From an uncultured Clostridia bacterium (lineage in GTDB: Bacteria; Bacillota; Clostridia; Lachnospirales; CAG-274): DNA of 56,837 nt. Where the stretch lies: positions 1-56,837 of the forward strand of contig CALWOZ010000014.1 in the NCBI GenBank assembly GCA_944383305.1, read 5' to 3'. Under the pieces are notes generated by a model, which saw nothing but the letters and a program-made list of their open reading frames with translations, did not search any database and was not told the origin of the DNA. Shown one piece after another: positions 8,255 to 16,575 of this stretch. Position 1 is the first letter of the stretch. The number at the start of each line of letters is the position of its first letter. The position numbers and the translations under genes were made by a program.

Positions 8255-9475
8255 ATGTTAAAAAAGCTAAAGACAAAATTTATTTTAACTATTATTTTTA
8301 TAATATCTCTTATAATGTTAATTATCCTTTTATCTATAAATATAATATTAAATACAAATATGAATAAAAAAACTATTGATACTATGAGAGAAATCGCTAT
8401 TAACGATGGTATACCCCATATGAAAAACCCTAGTTTTAAGCCTATGCCACCTGAAGATAATCACATTAGACAATTTGATATTAGTTTTTCTGTAAAGTTA
8501 AATAAACAAAATAAAATAACAGAAACTATATATCCAATACAAATGAGTTATGACGAAATTCAGTTAAATACTTTAATTGACTATGTACTATCTAATAAAA
8601 ATGACTATGGTCAAACTGGAAATATTAGTTTTTTTAAAATGTCAAAGCCTTATGGTCAAATTATTGTTTTTTTAGATACAACAAACAACAATCAAGTTAA
8701 ACATAATTTAATTTATATTTCTTTAATTGTTTTTATTTTAAGTTTATTATTTATTTTTATAGTTTCATATTTTTTAACAGAATGGATGATAAAACCTGTA
8801 AAAGAAACCTTTGAAATCCAAAAACAATTTATAGCAAATGCTAGTCACGAGTTAAAAACTCCCCTTTCAATAATATCTACAAATGTATCTATATTAGATT
8901 ATGAAGATGATATTATAGAACAAAAAAAATGGATAAAAAATGTTAAAACAGAAGTTTTTAAAATGAATGATTTAATTAATAAATTGTTATTATTATCTAA
9001 AGTTGAAAACTTTTCAAAGGTTAAACCGTCAGAAAGTATTAATATTAGTACAGTTATATTAAACAGTATATTAAGCTATGAAAGTATTATTTTTGAAAAA
9101 AATAGAATATTAAAATATAATATACCCCCAAATATTTTAGCTCCTTGTATAGAAGATGATTTATCTACTATAATTAGAATTTTTTTGGATAATGCTATTA
9201 AATACTCTAATAAAAATGATATTATAGAAATTAATTTAGAAAAAAAACATAATAATATATCTTTGTCAATATTTAATACTGGAGTAGGTATAAAAAATGA
9301 AGATATAAAATATATATTTGATAGATTTTATAGAGTAGATACCTCTAGAAATAAAGAAATAGAAGGTTATGGACTTGGACTGTCTATTGCTAAAAAAATA
9401 ATTGATAACAATAAATGGCAAATAAAGGTAAATAGTATTTATAATAAATGGATAAAATTTACAATAGATATATAG
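8255..9475 (+). CDS. Sensor histidine kinase
   Basis: A 406-residue membrane kinase. Two membrane segments (about 8-31 and 150-172) enclose a roughly 115-residue extracellular sensor loop containing a Pro/Met-rich stretch (KNPSFKPMPPEDN). A very short linker replaces a full HAMP domain. The dimerisation helix carries the phospho-acceptor His198 in NASHELKTPLS. The ATPase part has the N box (IFLDNAIKYSN), a G1 box altered to NTGVGI, DRFYRVDTSRN, and GYGLGLSIAKKI as G2. It is co-transcribed with the preceding regulator. The stimulus is unknown. Confidence 0.93.
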   Translation: MLKKLKTKFILTIIFIISLIMLIILLSINIILNTNMNKKTIDTMREIAINDGIPHMKNPSFKPMPPEDNHIRQFDISFSVKLNKQNKITETIYPIQMSYDEIQLNTLIDYVLSNKNDYGQTGNISFFKMSKPYGQIIVFLDTTNNNQVKHNLIYISLIVFILSLLFIFIVSYFLTEWMIKPVKETFEIQKQFIANASHELKTPLSIISTNVSILDYEDDIIEQKKWIKNVKTEVFKMNDLINKLLLLSKVENFSKVKPSESINISTVILNSILSYESIIFEKNRILKYNIPPNILAPCIEDDLSTIIRIFLDNAIKYSNKNDIIEINLEKKHNNISLSIFNTGVGIKNEDIKYIFDRFYRVDTSRNKEIEGYGLGLSIAKKIIDNNKWQIKVNSIYNKWIKFTIDI

Positions 9476-9508
9476 TTTTGTAAAAAGAAAATATTATTAA
9501 TAAAAAAA

Positions 9509-9531
9509 GGTGTTAATAATTTATTAACACC
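9509..9531. terminator. Bidirectional terminator after the histidine kinase
   Basis: GGTGTTAAT pairs with ATTAACACC, flanked by A and T runs on either side. The rest of the 9476-9775 gap shows only a weak hairpin (TAGTCG/CGACTA at 9725-9748) after the alcohol dehydrogenase stop. Confidence 0.85.
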
Positions 9532-9775
9532 TTTTTTAATCTCAATTAATATTTGACTTATTGTTCAAGATAAAAATTATAAATAGATTTTGGTTTTAAT
9601 ACTATTTTAATTTTTAATACTACAAACGCTATTTGTGTTTTACAGTTTTTATTCATTCTTTTAAGCATTTGATATTGTATTAACTACTTAAGAGTTTATT
9701 ATACAAAATTGGGATTTTTCTTGTTAGTCGCTTTCTATAATACGACTAGCCATAAAAACTATGATAATATTTATA

Positions 9776-10942
9776 TTATAAACACATTTCAAATATTTTT
9801 ATTATATCATCTTTACTTAATGTTTTAAATCCATTAATAGTTCCATTTGAACAAGCTTTTTGTGCCATAATTTGAAAATCCTCTGGCTTAATACCTACTT
9901 TAGTAAATGTACTGTCTAATCCTAATGTATCAAAGAAAAATTCTGATAATTTTTTAATACTTTCTTTAGCTACTTCCATTTGTCCTAAATTTTTATCAAT
10001 ATCAAATACATTTACTCCAAATTGATAATATTTAGATACAGTTGTTTCATCTAAGCAATACTCTAACCATCTAGGTGTAAGTAATGCAAGTCCAAGTCCG
10101 TGAGTTATGTCATATTTAGCAGATAATTCGTGTTCCATAGGGTGACAGCTCCACTCTTGATTTTTCCCTCCATTGACAAAGCCATTTATAGCCCACGATG
10201 AAGTCCACATAAGATTGGCTCTAGCTTCATAGTTTTCTGGTTCTTTCATAGCAATAGGAGTATATTTAATAATTGTTTTCATCATACCTTCCATAAAACA
10301 ATCTAACATATAAAAATCTTTTTCCATATTAAAATATACTTCCATAATATGACTCATCATATCTACCGAACCACAAGCAGTTTGATATGGACTTACTGTA
10401 TAAGTTACTGTTGGGTCTAAAAATGAAACCTTTGGTAAAAGATGAGGAGATAACCTTCCTATTTTGTCTTGTGTTTCAAGATTACTAATTACTCCACCTG
10501 AGTCCATCTCTGACCCAGCAGCTGAAAGAGTAAGTATTGTAACAATAGGTAAGGCTTTTTCAATAGGTGCCCATTTACTAAAAAAGTCCCACGGGTCAAA
10601 ATCTACACAAGCACCTGCTGCTATATATTTTGTAGCATCTATTGTAGAGCCTCCTCCCACAGCTAAAAGTACGTCTATGTTTTGTTCTTTACATATTTTA
10701 GCTCCTTCTCTTACAGATTCAATACGAGGATTTGGTTCTATGCCTGATAATTCAAATAGTTCTAAGCCAAATTTTTCAAGCTCACCTACAATTTTATCAT
10801 ATAGTCCTATTTTTTTAATAGAACCTCCTCCATATGTAAGCAAAACTTTCTTTCCATATTTGCTAAGTTCTTTTCCTAAGTTAGATAATTGATTTTCTCC
10901 AAAATAAACTTTTACTGGTACATCATAAACAAAATTATTCAT
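9776..10942 (-). CDS. Iron-containing alcohol dehydrogenase (butanol-dehydrogenase type)
   Basis: A group III alcohol dehydrogenase of 388 residues, acting as an NAD(P)H-dependent aldehyde reductase. The N-terminal nucleotide domain carries the GGGS motif (LAVGGGSTIDATKYIA), followed by TLSAAGSEMDSG. Metal ligands are visible as the Asp/His of CGSVDMMSHIMEVYF and the His residues of WSCHPMEHELSAKYDITHGLG. The best resemblance is to clostridial BdhA/YqhD-type enzymes. The gene ends the minus-strand redox cluster but lies about 180 bases from its neighbour, so it may have its own promoter. Detoxification of aldehydes fits the MerR-controlled neighbours. Confidence 0.9.
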   Translation of the reverse strand: MNNFVYDVPVKVYFGENQLSNLGKELSKYGKKVLLTYGGGSIKKIGLYDKIVGELEKFGLELFELSGIEPNPRIESVREGAKICKEQNIDVLLAVGGGSTIDATKYIAAGACVDFDPWDFFSKWAPIEKALPIVTILTLSAAGSEMDSGGVISNLETQDKIGRLSPHLLPKVSFLDPTVTYTVSPYQTACGSVDMMSHIMEVYFNMEKDFYMLDCFMEGMMKTIIKYTPIAMKEPENYEARANLMWTSSWAINGFVNGGKNQEWSCHPMEHELSAKYDITHGLGLALLTPRWLEYCLDETTVSKYYQFGVNVFDIDKNLGQMEVAKESIKKLSEFFFDTLGLDSTFTKVGIKPEDFQIMAQKACSNGTINGFKTLSKDDIIKIFEMCL

Positions 10943-11126
10943 ATAATAACGCTCCTTTAAATTAACTATACTTATTTTATATCCTTAATATATCTTAAAG
11001 CATTAAGCTACAACCTATTTTCATAATACAAGCTTATTATCTAAACTATAACTATTTATAACTTTATCAAATTTTAATAATAATTTAATAATATTTTCTA
11101 TAGTTTTATGTAATATTAAATATTTT

Positions 11127-11672
11127 TTATATAGAACTTGTTATCCATTCATAAAGTTCTTTATCATCTTGTGATACTTTACTTCCCCAAATTGGTAAGC
11201 CTTTAAAAACTATTGAATCTGGGCAAAGAACTTTAATATCACTTTCACTTTTTCCCATTTTGCTACCTTCGTGTGTACAAAATGGACGAATTATTTTATT
11301 TGAAAAGTCATAGCTTTCTAAAAATGTAAATACTGGCATAGGCATTGTACTCCACCAATTTGGATACCCAATATATACAACCTCATATTTACTTATATCT
11401 AGTATATTTCCAACAATTTTAGGTCTTATATTTTGTCTTAACTCATTTTGTGCTTGTTCTGTACATTCTTTATAATTTTGTGGATAAGGTTTTTCACAAA
11501 CTATTTCAAATAAATCTCCACCTACAATAGACTGTATCTTTTTATCTACAATTTCTGTATTACCAACAGTAAGATTTTTTATTTTACCATTGACATAATT
11601 TTCTCCCTTATGTGAAAAATATACAATTAATATTTTATTATTCAAAGTTGTTTCCTCCTTTATTTTATACAC
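11127..11672 (-). CDS. Flavodoxin-family protein
   Basis: A 181-residue flavodoxin-like protein. The FMN phosphate loop is the ILIVYFSHKGENYVNG stretch near residue 14, followed by the typical IVGGDLFEIV and the later VVYIGYPNWWSTMPMPVFTFLE and IIRPFCTHEGSKMG blocks seen in NAD(P)H- or flavodoxin-like oxidoreductases of anaerobes. It is cytoplasmic, with no signal peptide. The gene lies 43 bases downstream of the aldo-keto reductase on the same strand and probably shares its transcript. It could feed electrons to the neighbouring reductases; this is inferred from context. Confidence 0.85.
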   Translation of the reverse strand: MYKIKEETTLNNKILIVYFSHKGENYVNGKIKNLTVGNTEIVDKKIQSIVGGDLFEIVCEKPYPQNYKECTEQAQNELRQNIRPKIVGNILDISKYEVVYIGYPNWWSTMPMPVFTFLESYDFSNKIIRPFCTHEGSKMGKSESDIKVLCPDSIVFKGLPIWGSKVSQDDKELYEWITSSI

Positions 11673-11715
11673 TAAATAACACTAAGTATATGATTATTAT
11701 ATGTATAAAAACTTA

Positions 11716-12678
11716 CTATAAGGCTCCTACTACTTTATGAGGTACATACATTTCTTCTAAATAGTCAATTTCACTTTTTGATAATTTTATGTTAAAACTT
11801 CCTACTGCATCATCTAAATATTTTTCTTTTGTCACGCCAATTATTGGAGAAGCTACTCCTTTTTCAAATTGCCAAGCAAGTGATATTTGAGTCATTGTTG
11901 CGTTTTTGTCTTTAGCAAGCTTTTCTACTCTTTTTACAATTTCCATATCCATTTCTTTTGTCAAGTCATATTTATTCATAGCTGTTTTATCTGTTTTACT
12001 TCTTAATGTGTCTGCACTCCAAGTCCCACGAGATAATCTTCCTCCAGCTAAAGGACTATATGAAGTTCTTGCAATATTATTTTCATCACATATAGGAATT
12101 AACTCTCTTTCATCTTCACGATAAACAAGATTATAATGATTTTGCATAGAAACAAATTTTGTCCAATTGTTTTTTTCTGCTATATATTGCATTTTAGAAA
12201 ATTGATATCCATACATAGCTGATGCACCTATTGCTCTTACTTTACCCGATTTTACTACCTTATCTAAAGCCTCCATAGTTTCTTCTATTGGGGTCGTATA
12301 GTCAAATCTATGAATAATAAGTAAGTCAATATAATCTGTTTCTAATCTTTTTAATGAACCTTCTACTTCTCGTGGTATTGCTTCTTTAGATAAGTGTCCT
12401 TCGTTAAAATAAACCTTTGTAGCAATAACAACTTTATCTCTACTAATATTGTTTTTTAATGCTTTTGCTAAATATTCTTCGCTAGTTCCTGCTGAATAAC
12501 AATTAGCTGTATCAAAAAAGTTTATGCCTAAATCTAATGATTTTTTTATAATTTTTTCTGTTTCTTGTGGATTTAATGTCCAATCGTGCATATTGCTAGC
12601 TGGGTCTCCAAAACTCATACAACCCATACATAATTTAGATACTTTAATATCCGTATTACCTAATTTTGTATATTCCAT
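11716..12678 (-). CDS. Aldo/keto reductase
   Basis: A 320-residue TIM-barrel NAD(P)H reductase of carbonyls. The catalytic set is visible: Asp and Tyr in FFDTANCYSAGTSEEYLAKAL, Lys in VVIATKVYF and His in LLIIHRFDY. The cofactor-binding end has SPLAGGRLSRG and a C-terminal ASPIIGVTKEKYLDDAVGS. The sequence resembles the YajO/YhdN-like group. It lies between the decarboxylase-cupin and flavodoxin genes in a unit controlled by a MerR-type promoter, consistent with carbonyl or electrophile detoxification. Confidence 0.92.
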   Translation of the reverse strand: MEYTKLGNTDIKVSKLCMGCMSFGDPASNMHDWTLNPQETEKIIKKSLDLGINFFDTANCYSAGTSEEYLAKALKNNISRDKVVIATKVYFNEGHLSKEAIPREVEGSLKRLETDYIDLLIIHRFDYTTPIEETMEALDKVVKSGKVRAIGASAMYGYQFSKMQYIAEKNNWTKFVSMQNHYNLVYREDERELIPICDENNIARTSYSPLAGGRLSRGTWSADTLRSKTDKTAMNKYDLTKEMDMEIVKRVEKLAKDKNATMTQISLAWQFEKGVASPIIGVTKEKYLDDAVGSFNIKLSKSEIDYLEEMYVPHKVVGAL

Positions 12679-12790
12679 AAATTAATTCACCGCCTATTTT
12701 TAATTAACTCTTTATTTATTTTTATAATATTTTAGCTATTAATTACATTTTTATTATTTAATTAAATAGTTGTAATCTTTATATTACTAA

Positions 12791-13519
12791 TTAGCCTAAT
12801 TTATTATATTCTTCATCTATTACTTGTTCACACCATTGTGTTGATGTGTTTTCTCCAAAAACTTCAATAGCAAGATGGCTAAACCAGGAATTTGCCGATG
12901 CACCGTGCCAATGTTTTACATTTGGTGGTATTGTTATAACATCTCCCGCTTTTAATTTTTGTGCCTCTTTACCCTCTTCTTGATACCAGCCTTCACCCTC
13001 TATACATATTAAAATTTGCCCGCCACCAGAGCTAGCTTTATGTATATGCCAATTATTTCTACATTTTGGTTCAAAGGTTACGTTTGCAACAGTTTTAGCT
13101 AAAGGTTTTAAGTATGAGTTTCCTATAAAATATTGAGAATAGGCTAAATTAGGCTCTCCCATTCCAAAAATTCCTCCGTGTTCTTCTTTAGTGTCCTCAT
13201 CTTCTTCATATACTTCTTTTGCTAAATTAAAAACTGCCCAAGCGTTAGGCCACCCTGCATAAAATGCTGCGTGTGTTATAATTTCTGCCATTTCATCTTT
13301 TTTAATACCATTTTTCTTTGCATTTATTAGGTGATACTTTAAAGAGTTATCTATAAGTCCCTTTCCCATAAATACACATAAAGTCACTAATGACCTATCT
13401 CTTAAAGATAGCTTATCTTCTCTGGACCAGACTTCTCCAAATAAAACATCATCATTTAATTGTGCAAATTTAGGAGCAAATTTTCCTAAACTATCTCTGC
13501 CTGCTGTTTGTTTTTCCAT
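12791..13519 (-). CDS. Carboxymuconolactone decarboxylase-like / cupin fusion
   Basis: The 242-residue protein combines two domains. Residues about 8-110 are a CMD/AhpD-like helical domain (LSLRDRSLVTLCVFMGKG, the HLINAKKNGIKKDEMAEIITHAAFYAGWPNAW block). Residues about 135-235 are a cupin barrel with metal-binding His in CRNNWHIHKASSGGGQILI and VITIPPNVKHWHG. No CxxC pair of AhpD peroxidases is seen, so a decarboxylase or isomerase-like role is more likely than a peroxidase. Such fusions are commonly found beside aldo-keto reductases and MerR regulators. It is the first gene downstream of the 19-bp-spacer promoter at 13668-13698. Confidence 0.9.
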   Translation of the reverse strand: MEKQTAGRDSLGKFAPKFAQLNDDVLFGEVWSREDKLSLRDRSLVTLCVFMGKGLIDNSLKYHLINAKKNGIKKDEMAEIITHAAFYAGWPNAWAVFNLAKEVYEEDEDTKEEHGGIFGMGEPNLAYSQYFIGNSYLKPLAKTVANVTFEPKCRNNWHIHKASSGGGQILICIEGEGWYQEEGKEAQKLKAGDVITIPPNVKHWHGASANSWFSHLAIEVFGENTSTQWCEQVIDEEYNKLG

Positions 13520-13622
13520 AACATATCTCCTTTTAATTTAATTAAATTTTATTTAAAAATAATTTAATATAAAATATTATTTATTCTATATATTTTAAAA
13601 ATATTAATATTAACTAATATAA

Positions 13623-13651
13623 TTGACTTATATAATTAATAATGATATAAT
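13623..13651 (+). promoter_or_regulatory. Sigma-A-type promoter of the merR gene
   Basis: TTGACT (13623-13628) and TATAAT (13646-13651) are separated by 17 bases and point toward the MerR gene. The operator at 13676-13695 lies downstream of the expected start point, so the regulator could also repress itself. Confidence 0.75.
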
Positions 13652-13667
13652 TTCTATGTTAATTTTA

Positions 13668-13698
13668 ATTATATAACTTAAAGTTAACTTTAAGTCAA
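13668..13698 (-). promoter_or_regulatory. MerR-type promoter and operator for the redox operon
   Basis: On the minus strand TTGACT (13693-13698) and TATAAT (13668-13673) are 19 bases apart, the over-long spacing typical of MerR-activated promoters. A perfect 20-base palindrome fills the spacer (13676-13695) and contains CTTAAAG-N4-CTTTAAG. That matches the operator I recall for the Bacillus AdhR/YraB regulator of aldehyde stress. It drives the decarboxylase-cupin, aldo-keto reductase and flavodoxin genes. Confidence 0.85.
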
Positions 13699-13731
13699 TA
13701 CAATATTTTAAAAATTTTTATTGGAGATTTT

Positions 13732-14175
13732 ATGTTTTATACAATTAGTGAAGTAGCAAAAAAATTAAACTTATCTACCTCCACATTAAGATATTATGAC
13801 AAAGAAGGATTATTACCTTTTGTTGAACGTTCTCAAAGTGGGATAAGGAGGTTTAAAGATTCTGATTTTGAATGGTTAGAACTAATTGAGTGTTTAAAAA
13901 ATACTGGTATGTCTATAAAAAATATAAAAAAATTTATAGATTATTATATGGAAGGAGATTCTACTATAAACGAAAGGCTTAACACCATTGATAATCAACG
14001 TCAAGTAGTTATAGAACAAATTAAGCAATTAGAAAAAAATCTTGAACTTCTTAATTATAAACATTGGTATTATGAAACTGCCAAAAAATTTGGCACTTGT
14101 AGTATACATAAAGATTTAGACATTAATGACATACCAAAACAATTTAGAAAAATTTATTTAAAAAATAAGCAATAA
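13732..14175 (+). CDS. MerR-family regulator, AdhR-like
   Basis: A 147-residue MerR regulator. The N-terminal winged helix is clear (YTISEVAKKLNLSTSTLRYYDKEGLLPF, then RRFKDSDFEWLELIECLKNTGMSIKNIKKF), followed by a dimerisation coiled coil (about 78-115) and a short tail with one Cys in FGTCSIHKD. MerR proteins twist an over-spaced promoter to activate it, and such a promoter lies immediately upstream facing the other way. The divergent genes are reductases, so sensing of aldehydes or electrophiles through the Cys is a reasonable inference. GGAGA precedes the ATG. Confidence 0.92.
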   Translation: MFYTISEVAKKLNLSTSTLRYYDKEGLLPFVERSQSGIRRFKDSDFEWLELIECLKNTGMSIKNIKKFIDYYMEGDSTINERLNTIDNQRQVVIEQIKQLEKNLELLNYKHWYYETAKKFGTCSIHKDLDINDIPKQFRKIYLKNKQ

Positions 14176-14229
14176 TTTATAACACCAATTTTTCTAATTT
14201 TTAATACAAAATATTAATTAATACAAATT

Positions 14230-14251
14230 CCCCTATTATATTTAATAGGGG
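14230..14251. terminator. Terminator hairpin between merR and sigK
   Basis: CCCCTATTA pairs with TAATAGGGG, with T-rich DNA beyond it in either direction. A second hairpin (ACTATAAAG/CTTTATAGT) at 14282-14304 ends two bases before the sigK stop codon. Together they separate the convergent merR and sigK transcripts. Confidence 0.8.
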
Positions 14252-14305
14252 ATAGCTTTTTAGGGGTTATTTTTATATGTAACTATAAAGCTATGCTTTA
14301 TAGTT

Positions 14306-14980
14306 TTATTCTTCCATTTCTTTATGAAGTTTCTCTAATGCTTTTTTCTCTATCCTAGACACATAGCTTCTACTTATGCCAAGTCTTTTAGCTATATCTC
14401 TTTGTGTAAGTTCTTCTCCATTTATAAGTCCATATCTAAGCTCTATTATAGTTTTTTCTCTACCTTTTAAAATTTTTTTCATTTTTTCATATAGCACTTT
14501 GCTTTGCATTTTTAAAGCAACTTGCTCATCAATACTAACACTATCGTCTGCCACTTTATCTTCTAAGGTTACCTCATTACCATCTTTATCTATACCTACT
14601 GTATCTTGTAAGTATACATCTTTATTGTGTTTTTTACTAGCTCTTATATACATTAATATTTCATTTTCAATACATCTAGATGAATAAGTGGCTAATTTTA
14701 TACCTTTATCATTTTTAAATGTTGTAATAGCTTTTATTAAACCTATTGTACCAATAGATATTAAATCTTCACTATCTTTTTGATAATTAGTATACTTTTT
14801 TACTATATGAGCTACAAGTCTTAAATTTTTTTCTATTAGTATGTTTTTAGCCTCGATGCTCCCTTCTTTGTATTCTTTTAAATATTTTTCTTCTTCTGCT
14901 GGTGTTAAAGGTTTAGGAAATGTGTTACCATTTGTTATACAAGAAAACATAAAAAAACAATTAAAAATTGAAAAAAACAA
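14306..14980 (-). CDS. sigK: Sporulation sigma factor sigma-K
   Basis: Late mother-cell sigma factor that directs coat and cortex genes. The 224 residues include a hydrophobic pro-sequence (FFSIFNCFFMFSCI) that is normally cleaved, then region 2 (NLRLVAHIVKKYTNYQKDSEDLISIGTIGLIKAI, YSSRCIENEILMYIR) and region 4 (ELRYGLINGEELTQRDIAKRLGISRSYVSRIEKKALEKL). The gene is continuous, not split by a skin-type prophage. The start is a TTG at 14978-14980, five bases after GGGGGTG; no ATG gives the pro-sequence. A nearly 500-base region without a large gene lies upstream. Confidence 0.93.
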   Translation of the reverse strand: MFFSIFNCFFMFSCITNGNTFPKPLTPAEEEKYLKEYKEGSIEAKNILIEKNLRLVAHIVKKYTNYQKDSEDLISIGTIGLIKAITTFKNDKGIKLATYSSRCIENEILMYIRASKKHNKDVYLQDTVGIDKDGNEVTLEDKVADDSVSIDEQVALKMQSKVLYEKMKKILKGREKTIIELRYGLINGEELTQRDIAKRLGISRSYVSRIEKKALEKLHKEMEE

Positions 14981-15170
14981 AAAAACACCCCCAGCAAAGC
15001 TATTTTATATAATATGCTAAAAGTGCTCATTTTGTGCAAGTCTAAAATTATTTTGTATAATTATTATTGAAATAATAATTATATATGATAAAACAAACTT
15101 GTCAACCTATAAATAGATTATAAAACATTAAAATTTATGATCATCTTCAATAAGTTTTTATTTGATATAA

Positions 15171-15221
15171 AAATAAAACAAAAGTAAGTTTATAAATTTT
15201 ATCTGGAACCATAGCTTAATT
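15171..15221 (+). repeat. 60-bp dispersed repeat, copy b (shortened)
   Basis: It shares AAAGTAAGTTTATAAATTTT and ATAGCTTAATTGA with copy a but lacks about nine bases in the middle. It lies just beyond the terminator at 15231-15266. It belongs to the 14981-15470 region, which otherwise holds only a small ORF and its terminator. Confidence 0.75.
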
Positions 15222-15230
15222 GAAATTAAT

Positions 15231-15266
15231 AATAAAAACATAGATAATAAAATCTATGTTTTTATT
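15231..15266 (-). terminator. Terminator of the small ORF
   Basis: AATAAAAACATAGAT pairs perfectly with ATCTATGTTTTTATT. The hairpin begins 15 bases after the stop codon of the 26-residue ORF, and the U-rich 3' arm supplies the T run on the minus strand. Confidence 0.85.
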
Positions 15267-15281
15267 AAATTTATGAAATTA

Positions 15282-15362
15282 TTAAAATATAAGTTTTCCT
15301 ATAAGATATCCTAACTGGTAACACCCAATTACAGATAAGGTTAAATAGAAAAAGTTTTTCAT
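15282..15362 (-). CDS. 26-residue hydrophobic peptide
   Basis: This is a very short ORF with strong expression signals: GGGAGGGG seven bases before the ATG and a perfect terminator hairpin after the stop. The product begins MKNFFYLTLSVIGCYQLGYL and ends IGKLIF, a single membrane-spanning or amphipathic segment with Lys at both ends. It lies alone between rsmA and sigK on their strand. Small single-pass peptides are common in sporulating bacteria, but I do not recognise the family and assign no function. The signals make a real gene likely. Confidence 0.6.
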   Translation of the reverse strand: MKNFFYLTLSVIGCYQLGYLIGKLIF

Positions 15363-15470
15363 AAATATCCCCTCCCATAAATTTAATCTTTGGTGTACTA
15401 ATATTATATGAGGGAATATTTTAATTAATTCTAATTTTTAATACAAAAATTAATACATATATTTACAATT

Positions 15471-16346
15471 CTATAAATATCTTTCTATTACTTTTGTAAG
15501 ATTAGCAAAATCTTCTATTGTAAGACGTTCTCCTCTAATATTTATGTCAAATCCTGCCTCTTGTAATATATTAGATATTTGCTCTTTATTAAATTTAAAA
15601 TTTTCAGCATTAAATATGCAATTTAAAAGAGTTTTTCTTCTTTGAGAAAAGGCAACTTTTATTACATAAAAAAATAAGTCCATATTATCTATATCTACTG
15701 GTGGTTTATCAAGAGTTGTAAGTCTTATTACTGCCGAGTCTACATTAGGTCGTGGCATAAAACAATTTCGTGGTACATTAGCTACAAGATAAGGTTCACA
15801 AAAATACTGAACAATAACAGATAATGAACCATAGTCTTTTGTTCCTGCCAATGCTCCCATTCTATAAGCAACTTCTTTTTGTATCATAACTGTTATATTA
15901 TCTATAGGTAGTCTATTTTCTAATATGTTCATTATTATAGGTGTAGTAATATAATAAGGTAAATTGGCTACAACTTTTATGTTATATCCTTTATTTTCTT
16001 CTGCGATTTTATTTATATCTACTTTTAATATGTCTTCATTTATAATTTCAATATTATTAAAATTAGATAATGTATCTTTTAAAATAGGTATAAGAGTTCT
16101 ATCTATCTCTACTGCTATGACTTTTTTGGCATTTTTAGCAAGACACGCTGTAAGAGTACCTATACCCGGTCCTATCTCTATAACTATATCATCACTAGAT
16201 ATATTAGCAGCTGATACTATTTTATCTAAAACAAGTTGGTCTATTAAAAAGTTCTGTCCAAAGTTCTTTTTAAATGCAAAACTATATTTATTTATAATCT
16301 CCTTAGTTTTAAAGGCTAATGTTTTATTTTCGTCTAAATTATTAAT
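15471..16346 (-). CDS. rsmA: 16S rRNA dimethyladenosine transferase RsmA (KsgA), AUU start
   Basis: RsmA dimethylates the two adjacent adenines near the 3' end of 16S rRNA. The frame encodes 291 residues, the normal size. It has FKKNFGQNFLID at the N-terminus, the SAM loop IVIEIGPGIGTLTACLA, VIAVEIDRTLI, the catalytic NLPYYITTPI, and the C-terminal RPNVDSAVIRL and FSQRRKTLLN. No ATG, GTG or TTG occurs in frame between the upstream TAA (16368-16370) and the Met that follows NLPYYITTPII, which would remove the active site. The likely start is ATT at 16344-16346, eight bases after GGAG. The next ATT (16350-16352) is only two bases away from it. A sequencing error at the start codon is the alternative. 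Confidence 0.88.
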   Translation of the reverse strand: MNNLDENKTLAFKTKEIINKYSFAFKKNFGQNFLIDQLVLDKIVSAANISSDDIVIEIGPGIGTLTACLAKNAKKVIAVEIDRTLIPILKDTLSNFNNIEIINEDILKVDINKIAEENKGYNIKVVANLPYYITTPIIMNILENRLPIDNITVMIQKEVAYRMGALAGTKDYGSLSVIVQYFCEPYLVANVPRNCFMPRPNVDSAVIRLTTLDKPPVDIDNMDLFFYVIKVAFSQRRKTLLNCIFNAENFKFNKEQISNILQEAGFDINIRGERLTIEDFANLTKVIERYL

Positions 16347-16575
16347 ATTAATCTCTCCAAACTTTATTTAATTTTAGCTACTTTGGCAAGTTTATGTTCT
16401 TTATCAAACTATTTTTTAAGTTTTGTTGTTAAATTTACTTTAATTATACAATTTATTTTAACTTACTAATTTTTTATTGCCAAAATGTTGCTATATATTT
16501 ATTATACCAAAGTTATTAAATAAGGCAAATTCTTTTATGAAAAATTAGGAAATAAAAAGTTTCTAAATTATTCTG

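Noticed and set aside
13676..13695. Palindrome read as a terminator of merR or the redox genes
   Set aside because: It lies between promoter elements with 19-bp spacing and has no T run; an operator explains it better.
14306..14980. sigK split by a skin-like prophage
   Set aside because: The frame is continuous through regions 2 and 4 with no recombinase nearby.
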